From contig NZ_JAHZIJ010000023.1 of NCBI RefSeq assembly GCF_019443105.1, forward strand, positions 1 to 64,000: a stretch of 64,000 bases of DNA. Direction: 5' to 3'. Position numbers and translations under genes: made by a program. This document shows positions 1 through 8,254 of this stretch, piece by piece (positions within the stretch are counted from its first letter, which is position 1; each line of letters opens with the position of its first letter). The notes beneath the pieces are model-generated. The model saw nothing but the letters and a program-made list of their open reading frames with translations. It was not told where the DNA came from and did not search any database. Source of the DNA: Paenibacillus oenotherae. GTDB lineage: Bacteria; Bacillota; Bacilli; Paenibacillales; Paenibacillaceae.

Positions 1-1
1 A

Positions 2-163
2 GAAAAAATTGTATACTTGGACACCATCGCCTACAACGAACGTTTTGAGAACCGTGTCATCCCAGGTTTTGGCGATCCCGTTGTCAAACAAAAACTTAAT
101 GAGATGTTTGAAAAGCGCTATTCCTCGAATTCTGTTCAGTCGGATCCTCGGATCGAAAGTTAA
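2..163 (+). CDS. C-terminal fragment of an unrecognised protein
   Basis: The window opens inside a reading frame that runs 53 sense codons to a TAA at 161-163. The visible end is hydrophilic and well-composed (…VYLDTIAYNERFENRVIP… then …KLNEMFEKRY…, closing with a polar tail ending SDPRIES), which looks like a genuine protein C-terminus and not a chance frame. The start lies outside the window. I do not recognise the family. An overlapping frame at 9-260 is less protein-like and I treat it as a shadow. Confidence 0.55.
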   Translation, partial: EKIVYLDTIAYNERFENRVIPGFGDPVVKQKLNEMFEKRYSSNSVQSDPRIES

Positions 164-274
164 ACCAATATGGCGGGGCGGATTCCTCCACCCCCACCAA
201 CACCCGATGGATATATCTACAAGCTTACACAAACTTCTTGACGCTACCCATATGAGCTGAATTCGTTCTATATT

Positions 275-340
275 CCTGCAGGATTGCAGGCATTTCGCCG
301 TTTCGTGTTCTGATAGCAAAAACTCCTGCACTTTAGCAGG
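275..340. repeat. Two CCTGC-N6-GCAGG palindromes, 50 bp apart
   Basis: Copies lie at 275-290 (loop AGGATT) and 325-340 (loop ACTTTA). Both have 5-bp arms and exactly six loop bases, and their starts are 50 bp apart. The flank around the first copy (TATTCCTGC… and …GCAGGCATTTCGCCG) closely resembles flanks in the 29.6-30.9 kb array, so this is a small member of the same repeat family. Confidence 0.7.
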
Positions 341-348
341 CTTTCATT

Positions 349-382
349 CCAACCAACCAACCAACCAACCAACCAACCAACC
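349..382. repeat. CCAA tetranucleotide run
   Basis: About eight and a half consecutive CCAA units, followed by a degenerate tail (CCTACTTACCTACC). It is a simple-sequence repeat outside any supported gene and probably varies in length by slippage. Confidence 0.9.
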
Positions 383-718
383 TACTTACCTACCAACCGT
401 GCGGCGTTGCGCATTTTTCGCATCAAGCGCGAGCTCCCAGTGCGGTGCTTGGCGTCACATGATGGTGGTTAACCGTCAACCACGTGGCTTTGCGAGTGGA
501 GGTCATTTCTGTACAGATTATGGATGCCCGAATGGCCCGGTATGCGATATACTATGCTTACCAGCATCGAGAATGGATGCACGATTTCATTTGCAGAAAG
601 GAATAATGACATGACACACGCAAGACCTCCCTGTTAATCTGCAGCCTTACGCCGCACGCGGGGACCTCCATATTCTGAATGCGCATCATTCATTCAGATT
701 ATGAGAGGAGCCGCTGGT

Positions 719-1900
719 ATGGGCTATACGCGGAATGTTTGGAAACTGTACGTCATCCGCTTTTTTTATCATCTTATCCCTGCTTATGTGATTGAGCGGT
801 TGTTCTGGGAAGAGCGGGGCATGACGATCCAGATGGTCGTCTATACGGAAATTATTTTTGCCGCTACGGTTGTTATGGCTGAGGTTCCGACAGGAATTAT
901 CGCTGACAAATGGGGCCGGAAGCAGATGATTGTGTTGGCCGCCTTGTTGGGCTGCTTCGAGTTTCTTATTCTGGTGTTCGCAACGGAGTTCTGGCACTTC
1001 GCGCTTGTTGTATTTCTGGCGGCAATCGGCAGCTCGGCAAGCAGCGGGGCGGAGAATGCCTTGCTCTATGATTCGTTATTGGCAGAGGGTAAGGAAAAGG
1101 ATTTTGAGAAGATACTGGGCCGTATGAATGCTCTTGATATCGTCTCCATCATCATTGCCGCGCTGTGCGGCAGCTTATTGTCGGACCGCTTCGGCTTTGA
1201 GCTTAATTACTGGATTTCATTAGCGGCTATGATCGTCTCTCTGGGCATGACAGCAACACTGGTTGAGCCTGGCGCCCGGCAAACAAATGCGGATAACGAA
1301 ATGCCTGTCCCGATGAAAACCTATATAACGGCTTCTGTACGCTTCTTCAGCCATAATCCGGGCGTCAGCCTGGTGATGCTGTCTGGGATGGTGACTGGCG
1401 CAGCGATAAATTTCATCGATGAGTTCTGGCAGATCTACCTGAACAGATTAGAGATTCCTGTCATTTACTTCGGCTTGTTCTCGGCGCTGTTCTTCCTGCT
1501 CCGACTTCCGGGCAATGTCCTCGCCTATAAGCTGAAGGGCCGATTCAGCCATAGGATATTGCTGTCAGCCGTAACGGCAGTGCTGGCTCTTGGCTTCGTC
1601 TATATCTCGGCAGTGCGGGACTACAGCGGGCTGGCGGCCTTGTTCATCATCTGCCTGGCTGCCGGTGTCATCGAGCCGCTCGCTGCCGGATATTTGAACC
1701 ACCGGATTGACTCCTCCATGAGAGCGACAATGGGCTCATTTCAATCTCTTGGCGAGAATGCTGTATTGGTGCTTGCGGGGCTCGGCTTTGGATATTTTTC
1801 CTCCAGGTTCGATGTTTTTGGCGGATTCGGCTTCGTTGCCATACTGTGCAGCGCCTTCTTTGTTTACTTTGCATTCGCATCCAGAAGGGTTGTTGAATAG
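719..1900 (+). CDS. MFS transporter
   Basis: A 393-residue polytopic membrane protein of the major facilitator superfamily. It has about 12 hydrophobic segments and the loop 2-3 'motif A' signature (GIIADKWGRK) after the second helix. It probably exports or imports a small molecule by proton antiport or symport; the substrate cannot be read from sequence. I chose the ATG at 719 because AGAGGAG (704-710) sits 8 bp upstream; an in-frame ATG at 701 overlaps that site. The gene stands alone and converges on the iron-binding lipoprotein gene, with a terminator hairpin between them. Family assignment is confident; function is open. Confidence 0.88.
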   Translation: MGYTRNVWKLYVIRFFYHLIPAYVIERLFWEERGMTIQMVVYTEIIFAATVVMAEVPTGIIADKWGRKQMIVLAALLGCFEFLILVFATEFWHFALVVFLAAIGSSASSGAENALLYDSLLAEGKEKDFEKILGRMNALDIVSIIIAALCGSLLSDRFGFELNYWISLAAMIVSLGMTATLVEPGARQTNADNEMPVPMKTYITASVRFFSHNPGVSLVMLSGMVTGAAINFIDEFWQIYLNRLEIPVIYFGLFSALFFLLRLPGNVLAYKLKGRFSHRILLSAVTAVLALGFVYISAVRDYSGLAALFIICLAAGVIEPLAAGYLNHRIDSSMRATMGSFQSLGENAVLVLAGLGFGYFSSRFDVFGGFGFVAILCSAFFVYFAFASRRVVE

Positions 1901-2002
1901 TTGTCTGGAACGCTAGAGTAAGAAAAAACTAGCTGTCGGCGTGAAAAACCCAGCTATCAGCGTGAGCGAGGATAGAGTGGAGTATCGCCAGAAACAGCCA
2001 TG

Positions 2003-2036
2003 AAAAAAAACAGCCGGTGGCCATCCACCGGCTGTT
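2003..2036 (-). terminator. Rho-independent terminator of the siderophore-binding gene
   Basis: A perfect 10-bp stem (CAGCCGGTGG / CCACCGGCTG) with loop CCAT at 2011-2034. On the minus strand it is followed by eight T (the A run at 2003-2010). It lies just after the stop of the minus-strand binding-protein gene and may also slow read-through from the MFS gene. Confidence 0.85.
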
Positions 2037-2048
2037 GCAATAAGCAGC

Positions 2049-3044
2049 TTATTGTTGAATTTCATAAATCGCATAAAGCTCATCAAGCATCAGGTTAGCT
2101 GCAATTACGCCGCCAGCCGTGTTCCAGATCGCATCGTTTACGCGGATTGCCTTGTTATTCTTCACAACGGAAAGGCTCTGCCAGAGCGGATCCTTCAGCA
2201 TCGTTTCTTCCATCTCTGTTCCTTTGCCGTCACCCGTTTCGTACGTGAAGTAGAACAGCATGTCCGCATCTACTTCCGGGAGACGCTCCTTCGTAATTTC
2301 CTCTACGAATGTATCCGTATATTTCTGATTGTCCGGACGTGTAATGCCAAGCTTGGAGAATGCGACTCCTGTGAAGGTATCTTCCAGGTAAATGCGTATT
2401 TTTCCAGCCATGAAACGAACGACAGATACTTTCTGGTTCAGCTTGTCGCCTGCTTTGGACTTGAAGTCCGCAGTGCGGCTGTCGTAAGCTGCAATAGCTT
2501 TCTCGCCCTCGGCTTTTTTGCCCAGTGCATCAGCGTATAACAGGAAGTTCGCCTGCCATTCACCACGAAGCGTTTCGGAGAACACGGTTGGAGCGATTGC
2601 TTTCAACTGCTCGTACACTTTCTCCTGACGCAATTTGTTGCCGATTATAAGATCAGGTTTAAGACTGGCAATAAGTTCTAAGTTGGGCTGGCTTTCGTCA
2701 CCGACGACGGTGACACCTTCCATGTCAGCAGAGATATGCTCGTACCATGGATTGCCTGTCCAGGATTTAACAGCTCCTACCGGCTTTACTCCGAGTGCCA
2801 GCAGCGCTTCCGTTCCTTCATTTGTGAGCACGACTACACGAGCCGGCGTGCCGGTAATTTCCGTTGTGCCCATCGCGTGGGTTACACTGCGTGCTGCTTG
2901 CTCTGTTTCTCCAGTGGCGGCAGTGTTGGCGTTGTTCTTGTTGTTGTCAGACCCGGCTTGGCCGCAGCCCGAAACGATAATAGCTAGTGCGAGTAAAACA
3001 GTGGTAATTGTCCAACCATACTTCTGCTTAAATACATGTGACAT
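2049..3044 (-). CDS. Ferric-siderophore ABC transporter substrate-binding lipoprotein
   Basis: A 331-residue extracellular binding protein of the FhuD/BtuF (helical-backbone, cluster A-II) type. Residues 1-27 form a lipoprotein signal with lipobox VSGC, so the mature protein is membrane-anchored by a diacylglyceryl cysteine. The mature part has the two-lobe pattern (around 'GVKPVGAV' and 'NLELIASLKPDLIIGNK') typical of periplasmic-binding family 2. It should deliver an iron-siderophore complex to the FecCD-type permeases encoded divergently at 3246-5298. The ATG at 3044 has AAAGGAAG about 9 bp upstream. A Fur-like box (3067-3085) lies just upstream, so iron repression is likely. The exact siderophore is unknown. 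Confidence 0.88.
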   Translation of the reverse strand: MSHVFKQKYGWTITTVLLALAIIVSGCGQAGSDNNKNNANTAATGETEQAARSVTHAMGTTEITGTPARVVVLTNEGTEALLALGVKPVGAVKSWTGNPWYEHISADMEGVTVVGDESQPNLELIASLKPDLIIGNKLRQEKVYEQLKAIAPTVFSETLRGEWQANFLLYADALGKKAEGEKAIAAYDSRTADFKSKAGDKLNQKVSVVRFMAGKIRIYLEDTFTGVAFSKLGITRPDNQKYTDTFVEEITKERLPEVDADMLFYFTYETGDGKGTEMEETMLKDPLWQSLSVVKNNKAIRVNDAIWNTAGGVIAANLMLDELYAIYEIQQ

Positions 3045-3066
3045 TGATTATGACTTCCTTTCTTCT

Positions 3067-3085
3067 GCGAATGACTCTCAATATC
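3067..3085 (-). promoter_or_regulatory. Putative Fur box for the binding-protein gene
   Basis: Read on the minus strand, GATATTGAGAGTCATTCGC agrees with the classical 19-bp Fur box at 14 of 19 positions by my count. It sits 23-41 bp upstream of the binding-protein start codon. Confidence 0.55.
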
Positions 3086-3146
3086 AGTCAATGAGAAACT
3101 ATAGCAGGATCAAATATTAAAGTCAACGTTCTGTAACAGTTCCTCC

Positions 3147-3165
3147 TGATAATGATTCTTATATT
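3147..3165 (+). promoter_or_regulatory. Putative Fur box for the permease/ATPase operon
   Basis: The Fur-like match occupies the 19 bases from 3148 (GATAATGATTCTTATATTC), 14 of 19 against the classical Fur consensus by eye. It lies about 80 bp upstream of the first permease start, in the divergent promoter region. Together with the box at 3067-3085, this suggests both transcripts are iron-repressed. Confidence 0.6.
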
Positions 3166-3245
3166 CATTGACACGTTCTGCCGCATCCCATAAAATTATG
3201 AGGTGCCCTTATTGGACGGGTACAGGAAAAGGGAAAGAGGACAAC

Positions 3246-4253
3246 ATGAACACTTTACTAACGACGACCTCACAGAAGATTATGGGACTGTTGCTCTGCC
3301 TGATTGCTCTTACTGCCGGAATTATCTGCAGCATCGTATTCGGTGTAGCAAATATTAGCTGGCAAACGATTGTAGAATCATATACCGCATTCAATGGCTC
3401 TCAGGAGCATCTTATTATTCAAACTGCAAGAGCCCCCCGCGCGTTTATAGCGGCCATAGCTGGTGCAGCTCTGGCTGTTGCCGGCTCTCTGATGCAGGGT
3501 ATAACCCGCAATCCGATTGCTTCTCCAAGCATCTTCGGCATTAATGCCGGGGCTGCTTTCTTTATCGTTGCGGGAGCCGCTTTCTTCGGAGCAAGCGGCC
3601 TGGCAACCTTCGCCTTGCTCGCTTTTATCGGTGCGGCATTCACGGTCATTGTCGTCTATGTGCTTGGCTCTATAGGAAGCGACGGATTGACACCGCTTAA
3701 AGTAACGCTCGCAGGAGCGGCTATGACCGCTTTTTTCTCATCGCTATCACTCGGTATTCTGCTGACCGGAGGGCAGACGTTCGATCAGGTGCTGCATTGG
3801 TTCGTCGGCTCGGTGGCAGGACGGGACATGAGCATTTTTACATCTGCGGCTCCATATATGGGGATTGCGCTTCTGGGCACGATTGTGCTGGCGAGGCATA
3901 TGAATTTGCTGGCGCTTGGAGAGGATGTCGCTACAGGACTTGGGCAAAGGACGATCTACATTAAACTGGCTGCGGGAATTATTGTCGTGCTGCTTGCAGG
4001 CGGCTCTGTAGCTATTGCGGGTCCAATCGCTTTTGTCGGCATCATCATTCCGCATTTGACTCGTCACCTGGTCGGCATTGATTATCGCTGGGTCATTCCA
4101 TACTGCGCATTGCTTGGCGGGGTTCTGCTGCTGGCAGCCGACATCGGCTCACGATATATTTCATTTCCCAAGGAAGTTCCTGTTGGCGTTATGACCGCGA
4201 TTATTGGTGTGCCGTTCTTCGTCTATATTGCCAGAAGAGGGGGGCGCAACTGA
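3246..4253 (+). CDS. FecCD-family iron-siderophore permease, subunit 1
   Basis: A 335-residue integral membrane protein with about nine or ten hydrophobic helices. It has the FecCD hallmarks: 'TARAPRAFIAAIAGAALAVAG' region after helix 2, 'GITRNPIASPSIFGI…GAA' loop, and the cytoplasmic coupling region 'GPIAFVGIIIPHLTRHLVG' that contacts the ATPase. It should pair with the next gene product to form the membrane channel of a BtuCD-like importer. The ATG at 3246 follows GAAAGAGG (3233-3240); a TTG 78 bp upstream is open in frame but lacks an RBS and overlaps the Fur box. The next gene starts 1 bp after the stop, indicating one operon. Confidence 0.92.
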   Translation: MNTLLTTTSQKIMGLLLCLIALTAGIICSIVFGVANISWQTIVESYTAFNGSQEHLIIQTARAPRAFIAAIAGAALAVAGSLMQGITRNPIASPSIFGINAGAAFFIVAGAAFFGASGLATFALLAFIGAAFTVIVVYVLGSIGSDGLTPLKVTLAGAAMTAFFSSLSLGILLTGGQTFDQVLHWFVGSVAGRDMSIFTSAAPYMGIALLGTIVLARHMNLLALGEDVATGLGQRTIYIKLAAGIIVVLLAGGSVAIAGPIAFVGIIIPHLTRHLVGIDYRWVIPYCALLGGVLLLAADIGSRYISFPKEVPVGVMTAIIGVPFFVYIARRGGRN

Positions 4254-4254
4254 T

Positions 4255-5298
4255 ATGAATCATTGGTTGACGTTTAGAGGACGGTACCATTCGTTCGAAA
4301 TTCACCGCCGTACTATAGGGGTCATTCTGCTCCTGCTGCTGGCTAATCTGGCTGCTGTCATCGTCTGTGCAGGCCTCGGCGGAACAGCGATCAGTCCAGT
4401 CTCGGTTGTTAAAACTTTGCTTGGCATTGGCGAATCATCCGATTCCATGATTATTTTCTCACTTCGCATGCCGCGTGTTGTGATCGCTGTTATGGTGGGC
4501 GCGGCGCTTGGCGTGTCAGGCGCACTGCTGCAAGGGATTGTCCGCAACCCGCTGACCTCGCCGGATATTATTGGCATCTCAGGCGGAGCTGCGCTCGGTA
4601 CGGTTATTTTCATTCTGTACTTCTCCCATATCAGTATCCGTTATATGCCGATCAGCTCGATTGCAGGGGCTTTTATCGCCGCCTTCCTGATCTACCTGTT
4701 CGCCTATCGCAAGGGGATTACGCCGCTTAGGCTTGTCCTTATTGGAATTGGGATGGCAACAGCGTTAACGGCTGTTACTTACATGCTCATTCTTACATCC
4801 TCGTTCACGCCGACAGCGGTAGCGGTCAAAGCGTTTACCTTTATGACGGGGAGCATCTATGGTGTGTCATGGGAGCGGGATGTGATGACACTGCTGCCAT
4901 GGATTGTGGTGCTGCTGCCTGTCTCGTTTATCTATGCCAGACATCTGAATGTTCAAGAGCTGGGGGATGAGGTTGCTACCAGTGTGGGCAGCTCCGTACA
5001 TGTCAAAAGAACGATTCTGCTCTTCGTCAGTGTCGCTCTTGCAGGGGCGGCGGTCGCTATTGGCGGAACGATTAATTTTATCGGTCTCATGGCGCCGCAT
5101 ATTGCCCGGAAGCTTGTCGGTCCCGCCTACGGAGGCGTCATTCCGGTGTCGGCGCTTATCGGCTCGCTTGTGCTGCTGTTATCCGATCTTGTAGCCAGGG
5201 TTGCTTTTATTCCGCTTGATATTCCTGCTGGGGTATTTACTGCCGCTATTGGAGCGCCTTTCTTTATTTACTTACTGTATCGCAACCGCAAATCATAA
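4255..5298 (+). CDS. FecCD-family iron-siderophore permease, subunit 2
   Basis: A 347-residue permease, paralogous to the preceding gene. It has the same family signatures ('SLRMPRVVIAVMVGAALGVSG', 'GIVRNPLTSPDIIGISGGAA', 'GTINFIGLMAPHIARKLVG'). The start is the ATG at 4255, one base after the previous stop, with an AGAGGGGGG-like RBS inside the upstream gene. The two permeases presumably form a heterodimer, as in FecCD, FhuBG-like and YfiZ/YfhA systems. Substrate is inferred only as a ferric siderophore from the family and the Fur boxes. Confidence 0.92.
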   Translation: MNHWLTFRGRYHSFEIHRRTIGVILLLLLANLAAVIVCAGLGGTAISPVSVVKTLLGIGESSDSMIIFSLRMPRVVIAVMVGAALGVSGALLQGIVRNPLTSPDIIGISGGAALGTVIFILYFSHISIRYMPISSIAGAFIAAFLIYLFAYRKGITPLRLVLIGIGMATALTAVTYMLILTSSFTPTAVAVKAFTFMTGSIYGVSWERDVMTLLPWIVVLLPVSFIYARHLNVQELGDEVATSVGSSVHVKRTILLFVSVALAGAAVAIGGTINFIGLMAPHIARKLVGPAYGGVIPVSALIGSLVLLLSDLVARVAFIPLDIPAGVFTAAIGAPFFIYLLYRNRKS

Positions 5299-5312
5299 AG
5301 GGAGTGAGTCTC

Positions 5313-6113
5313 ATGTCGGTTATTCAAGCGGAGAAGCTTACGTTGTCTTATGGAAAAGAGCCGATCTTCTCAAATCTGGATCTAGCCATCCCCCCTCATA
5401 AAATAACAGTATTCATCGGCAGCAACGGCTGCGGCAAATCAACGCTGCTGCGTTCGCTTGCCCGTCTACTGAAGCCTCAAGAGGGGGCCATTATTCTTAA
5501 TGGCAAAGATATTGCCAAGCTGTCAAGCAAGGAAGTTGCGCGGCAACTTGCTATTCTGCCGCAAGGCCCGGTCGTTCCAGAGGGATTGACCGTGCAGCAG
5601 CTCGTCAAGCAAGGTCGTTATCCTTACCAAAGCTTTCTGCAGCAATGGTCGCATGAGGACGAGAAGCAGGTGAAGCGGGCGCTTGAGGTTACCCATATGG
5701 ATGGGCTGGCATCCCGCTCGGTGGATTCACTGTCCGGGGGACAACGGCAGCGGGCCTGGATTGCGATGACGCTGGCACAGAACACCGGAACGATTCTGCT
5801 GGATGAGCCTACCACCTACCTGGATATGACGCATCAGATCGAAATACTCGATCTGTTGTTCGAGCTTAACAAGCAAGAGAATCGCACCATTGCTATGGTG
5901 CTCCATGATATCAATCTCGCCTGCCGCTATGCGCATCATATCGTAGCGGTCAAAGAAGGCAGCATCTACGCGCAAGGCGAGCCGGAAAATATCGTAAACG
6001 AGCAGCTTATCCGCGACGTATTCGATATGGAATGCCAAGTGATGAAGGACCCCATCTTCGGAACGCCGCTCTGTATTCCATACGGCAAAGGCCGTATGCT
6101 CAGCGAGGCGTAA
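5313..6113 (+). CDS. Iron-siderophore ABC transporter ATP-binding protein
   Basis: A 266-residue nucleotide-binding subunit. Walker A is GSNGCGKST (around residues 36-44), the signature motif LSGGQRQR, Walker B TILLDEPTTYLD and the switch histidine VLHDINLA. This FecE/FhuC/YusV arrangement is specific to cobalamin/siderophore importers. RBS AAAGGGAGTGA (5297-5306) precedes the ATG at 5313. It is the last gene of the three-gene operon and powers the permease pair. A GTG at 5304 is in frame but lies inside the RBS, so I reject it. Confidence 0.93.
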   Translation: MSVIQAEKLTLSYGKEPIFSNLDLAIPPHKITVFIGSNGCGKSTLLRSLARLLKPQEGAIILNGKDIAKLSSKEVARQLAILPQGPVVPEGLTVQQLVKQGRYPYQSFLQQWSHEDEKQVKRALEVTHMDGLASRSVDSLSGGQRQRAWIAMTLAQNTGTILLDEPTTYLDMTHQIEILDLLFELNKQENRTIAMVLHDINLACRYAHHIVAVKEGSIYAQGEPENIVNEQLIRDVFDMECQVMKDPIFGTPLCIPYGKGRMLSEA

Positions 6114-6408
6114 GGCTCGCTTCTGCGAGCGGTGGCGCCTCGGGGCGGCGCTGCGGCCGCTGGCGTTGCGGCCGCGCGCGTGCCACGTGCTTGCCGCGTG
6201 GTATGGGCACGCTGTGCTGCGCCGCCGTGCTGCGCCGCCGTGCTGCGCGTGCGCCGCGTCTTGCTGCGTCGCGTACGTGCCGTGCGGCATGCACGCTATG
6301 CTGGAGGTGAGCGGGGCAGCGGGTGGAGCACATGCGGTGGCGGTAAGCGGGCCAGCAGGTGGAGCGCTGAGCGGAACCGCTATGCGAGACGCAAGCGAGA
6401 TGGCAAGC
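6114..6408. other. GC-rich low-complexity stretch, no supported gene
   Basis: The interval is dominated by GCG/GCC/CGC words (most extreme at about 6120-6260). Long ORFs are open in several frames on both strands only because stop codons are rare in such DNA; their translations are Ala/Arg-rich with no domain-like pattern. I see no RBS-supported gene. Confidence 0.6.
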
Positions 6409-6695
6409 GAGACGGCAAGGGGGGCGGAAAGCCTGCGGAAGAGCAGGCTTTCCCGCTGAAATCCGGCATTTGGAGAAAAAGCCTGCGATGAAGCAGGCTT
6501 TTTGGCCATTCTCCTCTCGAATGAGGGTTGGAGCGGAAAAAAGATGCAGGATTGCAGGTATTCCAGTAAATTGGGTAAATAAGCCGCCTAAAGGATGCAC
6601 ATTTGCAGGCATGTTGGCAGGAGCAAACATATGGACTGATCCCGCATGTGCCGAGCAAGGAGAGGTGGCCAATCCACAGCTGACCAGGCAGATCA
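6409..6695. repeat. 287-bp direct repeat, copy 1
   Basis: Copy 1 of a near-identical pair; copy 2 starts 305 bp later. It starts at GAGACGGCAAGGGGGGCGG and ends at GACCAGGCAGATCA. Inside are two CCTGC-N6-GCAGG palindromes (6432 and 6482) and a degenerate TGCAGGATTGCAGG copy near 6544. Nothing in it looks coding. Confidence 0.88.
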
Positions 6696-6713
6696 CGCAG
6701 ACCATACCATATG

Positions 6714-7000
6714 GAGACGGCAAGGGGGGCGGAAAGCCTGCGGAAGAGCAGGTTTTCCCGTTGAAATCCGGCATTTGGAGAAAAAGCCTGTGATGAAGCA
6801 GGCTTTTTGGCTATTCTCCTCTCGAAACAGGGTTGGAGCGGAAAAAAGATGCAGGATTGCAGGAATTTCAGTAAATTGGGTAAATAAGCCGCCTAAAGGA
6901 TGCACAATTGCAGGCATGTTGGCAGGAGCAACCTTATGGACTGATCCCGCATGTGGCTAGAAAGGAGAGCTGGCCAATCCACAGTTGACCAGGCAGATCA
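6714..7000. repeat. 287-bp direct repeat, copy 2
   Basis: Copy 2 of the 287-bp unit, at a fixed 305-bp offset from copy 1 and differing by scattered substitutions. The palindrome at 6737 is intact (loop GGAAGA); the one at 6787 is decayed to CCTGT…GCAGG. The two copies are separated by only 18 bp, so this is a local tandem duplication. Confidence 0.88.
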
Positions 7001-7001
7001 G

Positions 7002-7185
7002 ACCAACCGCATCAATCGCACCAACCGCACCAACCGCACCAACCGCACCAACCGCACCAACCGCACCAACCGCACCAACCGCACCAACCGCACCAACCGC
7101 ACCAACCGCACCAACCGCACCAACCGCACCAACCGCACCAACCACCCAAACCACCCAAACCACCCAAACCATCCAAACCACCCAA
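7002..7185. repeat. 9-bp minisatellite (ACCAACCGC)n followed by (ACCACCCAA)n
   Basis: Fifteen consecutive 9-bp units occupy 7002-7136 (ACCAACCGC, with one variant ATCAATCGC), then five units of ACCACCCAA occupy 7141-7185 (one ACCATCCAA). Because 9 is a multiple of 3, open frames such as (Asn-Arg-Thr)n and (Thr-Ala-Pro)n appear; neither has a credible start site, and I regard the tract as non-coding. It directly follows copy 2 of the 287-bp repeat. Confidence 0.9.
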
Positions 7186-7501
7186 ACCCTGCTCAGCCCA
7201 CGCTCAGCCCCCACCCCACACGTAAAGGCAAAGCGGGATTGCCTGGGCGGTAGATTACATCCGAGGTATGTCTAACTATACAGAAGAGTTGAAAGCCACA
7301 GCGACTATCAGTGGAATTGGCAAGCTGGTTCCCTTCATATAATAGCGAAAACCCGTCCTGCGCAGGGTGGGCTTTCTTCGTAATCTCCCGGTACAGACAC
7401 AGTATGTACTGGCATTTTTCAGTTACCAAAAAGATGATAAAAGTGTAAAATTACGATATGAACTCACTCATTATTGCAGCTAATATGAAGAGGAGATTCT
7501 G

Positions 7502-8164
7502 ATGAAAGCTATATTTTGCGTCATATTATTCATGTCCATTAGCCTCATTATTGGCTGCTCAGCCCGCAATGTGGAGGACTCGCGCCCGAGTGTGCTGTCA
7601 GATGATTCAACTCCCGAGATGCCAGCAACAGTAACGATCAAGGCAGGAAATATCGTCATCAATCACGACTTAGACAATATGGATAGAGGGAATCACGAGT
7701 ATGAGGGGAGTCTAGTTGTCCATAAAAGCTACTGCGACTCCAATGAAATGAAACGAGGAGATGTTGTTTATTTTAGAACGCCCCCATTCCAACATCCAAA
7801 CCCCAATATGACCGTTCCGAAAAAAAGTATATCCAGAGTGGTGGCACTGGCAGGAGAGAAAATCGAAATAAAGGAGGGACAAATTTATATAGACGGGAAG
7901 CAGTTGGATGCCTTTTATGGCAAAGCGCAGTCGAAAGGAGTGGATCGTGAGCAATATAAACTGCTCGATGCCAAGCTCCAAAATCCGGAGTTGTTGCAGC
8001 AATTCTATCATATGAATCTGCCAGAGGTCGAAATTCCGGCTGATCATGTTTTTGTGCTGGGGGATACATGGTGGAGGAGTGTGGACAGCCAACTGTTCGG
8101 GCCTTTGCCAATCGAGCAAATAGAAGGGCGTGTTGAAGGATATCCAGCTAAGTTAAGCGATTGA
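7502..8164 (+). CDS. Signal-peptidase-I-like (S26) lipoprotein, probably catalytically inactive
   Basis: A 220-residue protein with a lipoprotein signal (lipobox LIIGC, Cys19). Signal peptidase I-like blocks follow: 'KRGDVVYF' (84-91), 'ISRVVALAGEKIEIKEGQIY' (110-129) and 'FVLGDTWWRSVDSQLFGPLP' (184-203). Aligned by eye to active enzymes, the nucleophile Ser of the SM motif is Asn59 (N-M) and the general-base Lys before R-[IV]-[IV] is Ser111 (S-R-V-V). The fold is probably retained but the Ser/Lys dyad lost. A GAGGAG-type RBS lies at about 7489-7495. A membrane protein gene follows on the same strand. Its role is unknown; it could bind exported proteins or be a decayed peptidase. Confidence 0.75.
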   Translation: MKAIFCVILFMSISLIIGCSARNVEDSRPSVLSDDSTPEMPATVTIKAGNIVINHDLDNMDRGNHEYEGSLVVHKSYCDSNEMKRGDVVYFRTPPFQHPNPNMTVPKKSISRVVALAGEKIEIKEGQIYIDGKQLDAFYGKAQSKGVDREQYKLLDAKLQNPELLQQFYHMNLPEVEIPADHVFVLGDTWWRSVDSQLFGPLPIEQIEGRVEGYPAKLSD

Positions 8165-8254
8165 AATATACGACAAGCCGCTGAGCTTGGAGAATGGGGG
8201 GGCTCCTGTAAGCAGGTGCAAGCCGTTATCCTGAATGACAAAGGAGAAGATGTT

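Larger units (their letters stand above)
164..718. other. Gene-poor interval with short repeats
   Basis: About 555 bases lie between the truncated first gene and the MFS transporter. They hold two copies of the CCTGC-N6-GCAGG palindrome (275-290 and 325-340), a CCAA tetranucleotide run (349-382), and a 71-codon ORF at 399-614 with unremarkable composition and no convincing ribosome binding site. I see no supported gene here. Confidence 0.5.

Noticed and set aside
399-614. 71-codon ORF upstream of the MFS gene
   Set aside because: No RBS, no family resemblance, composition like non-coding DNA.
6032-6793. Long overlapping Ala/Arg-rich ORFs on both strands
   Set aside because: Open only because of extreme GC content and the 287-bp duplication; no domain pattern or RBS.
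6951-7275. ORFs with (Asn-Arg-Thr)n or (Thr-Ala-Pro)n repeats
   Set aside because: Products of a 9-bp minisatellite; no convincing start signals and matching frames on both strands.
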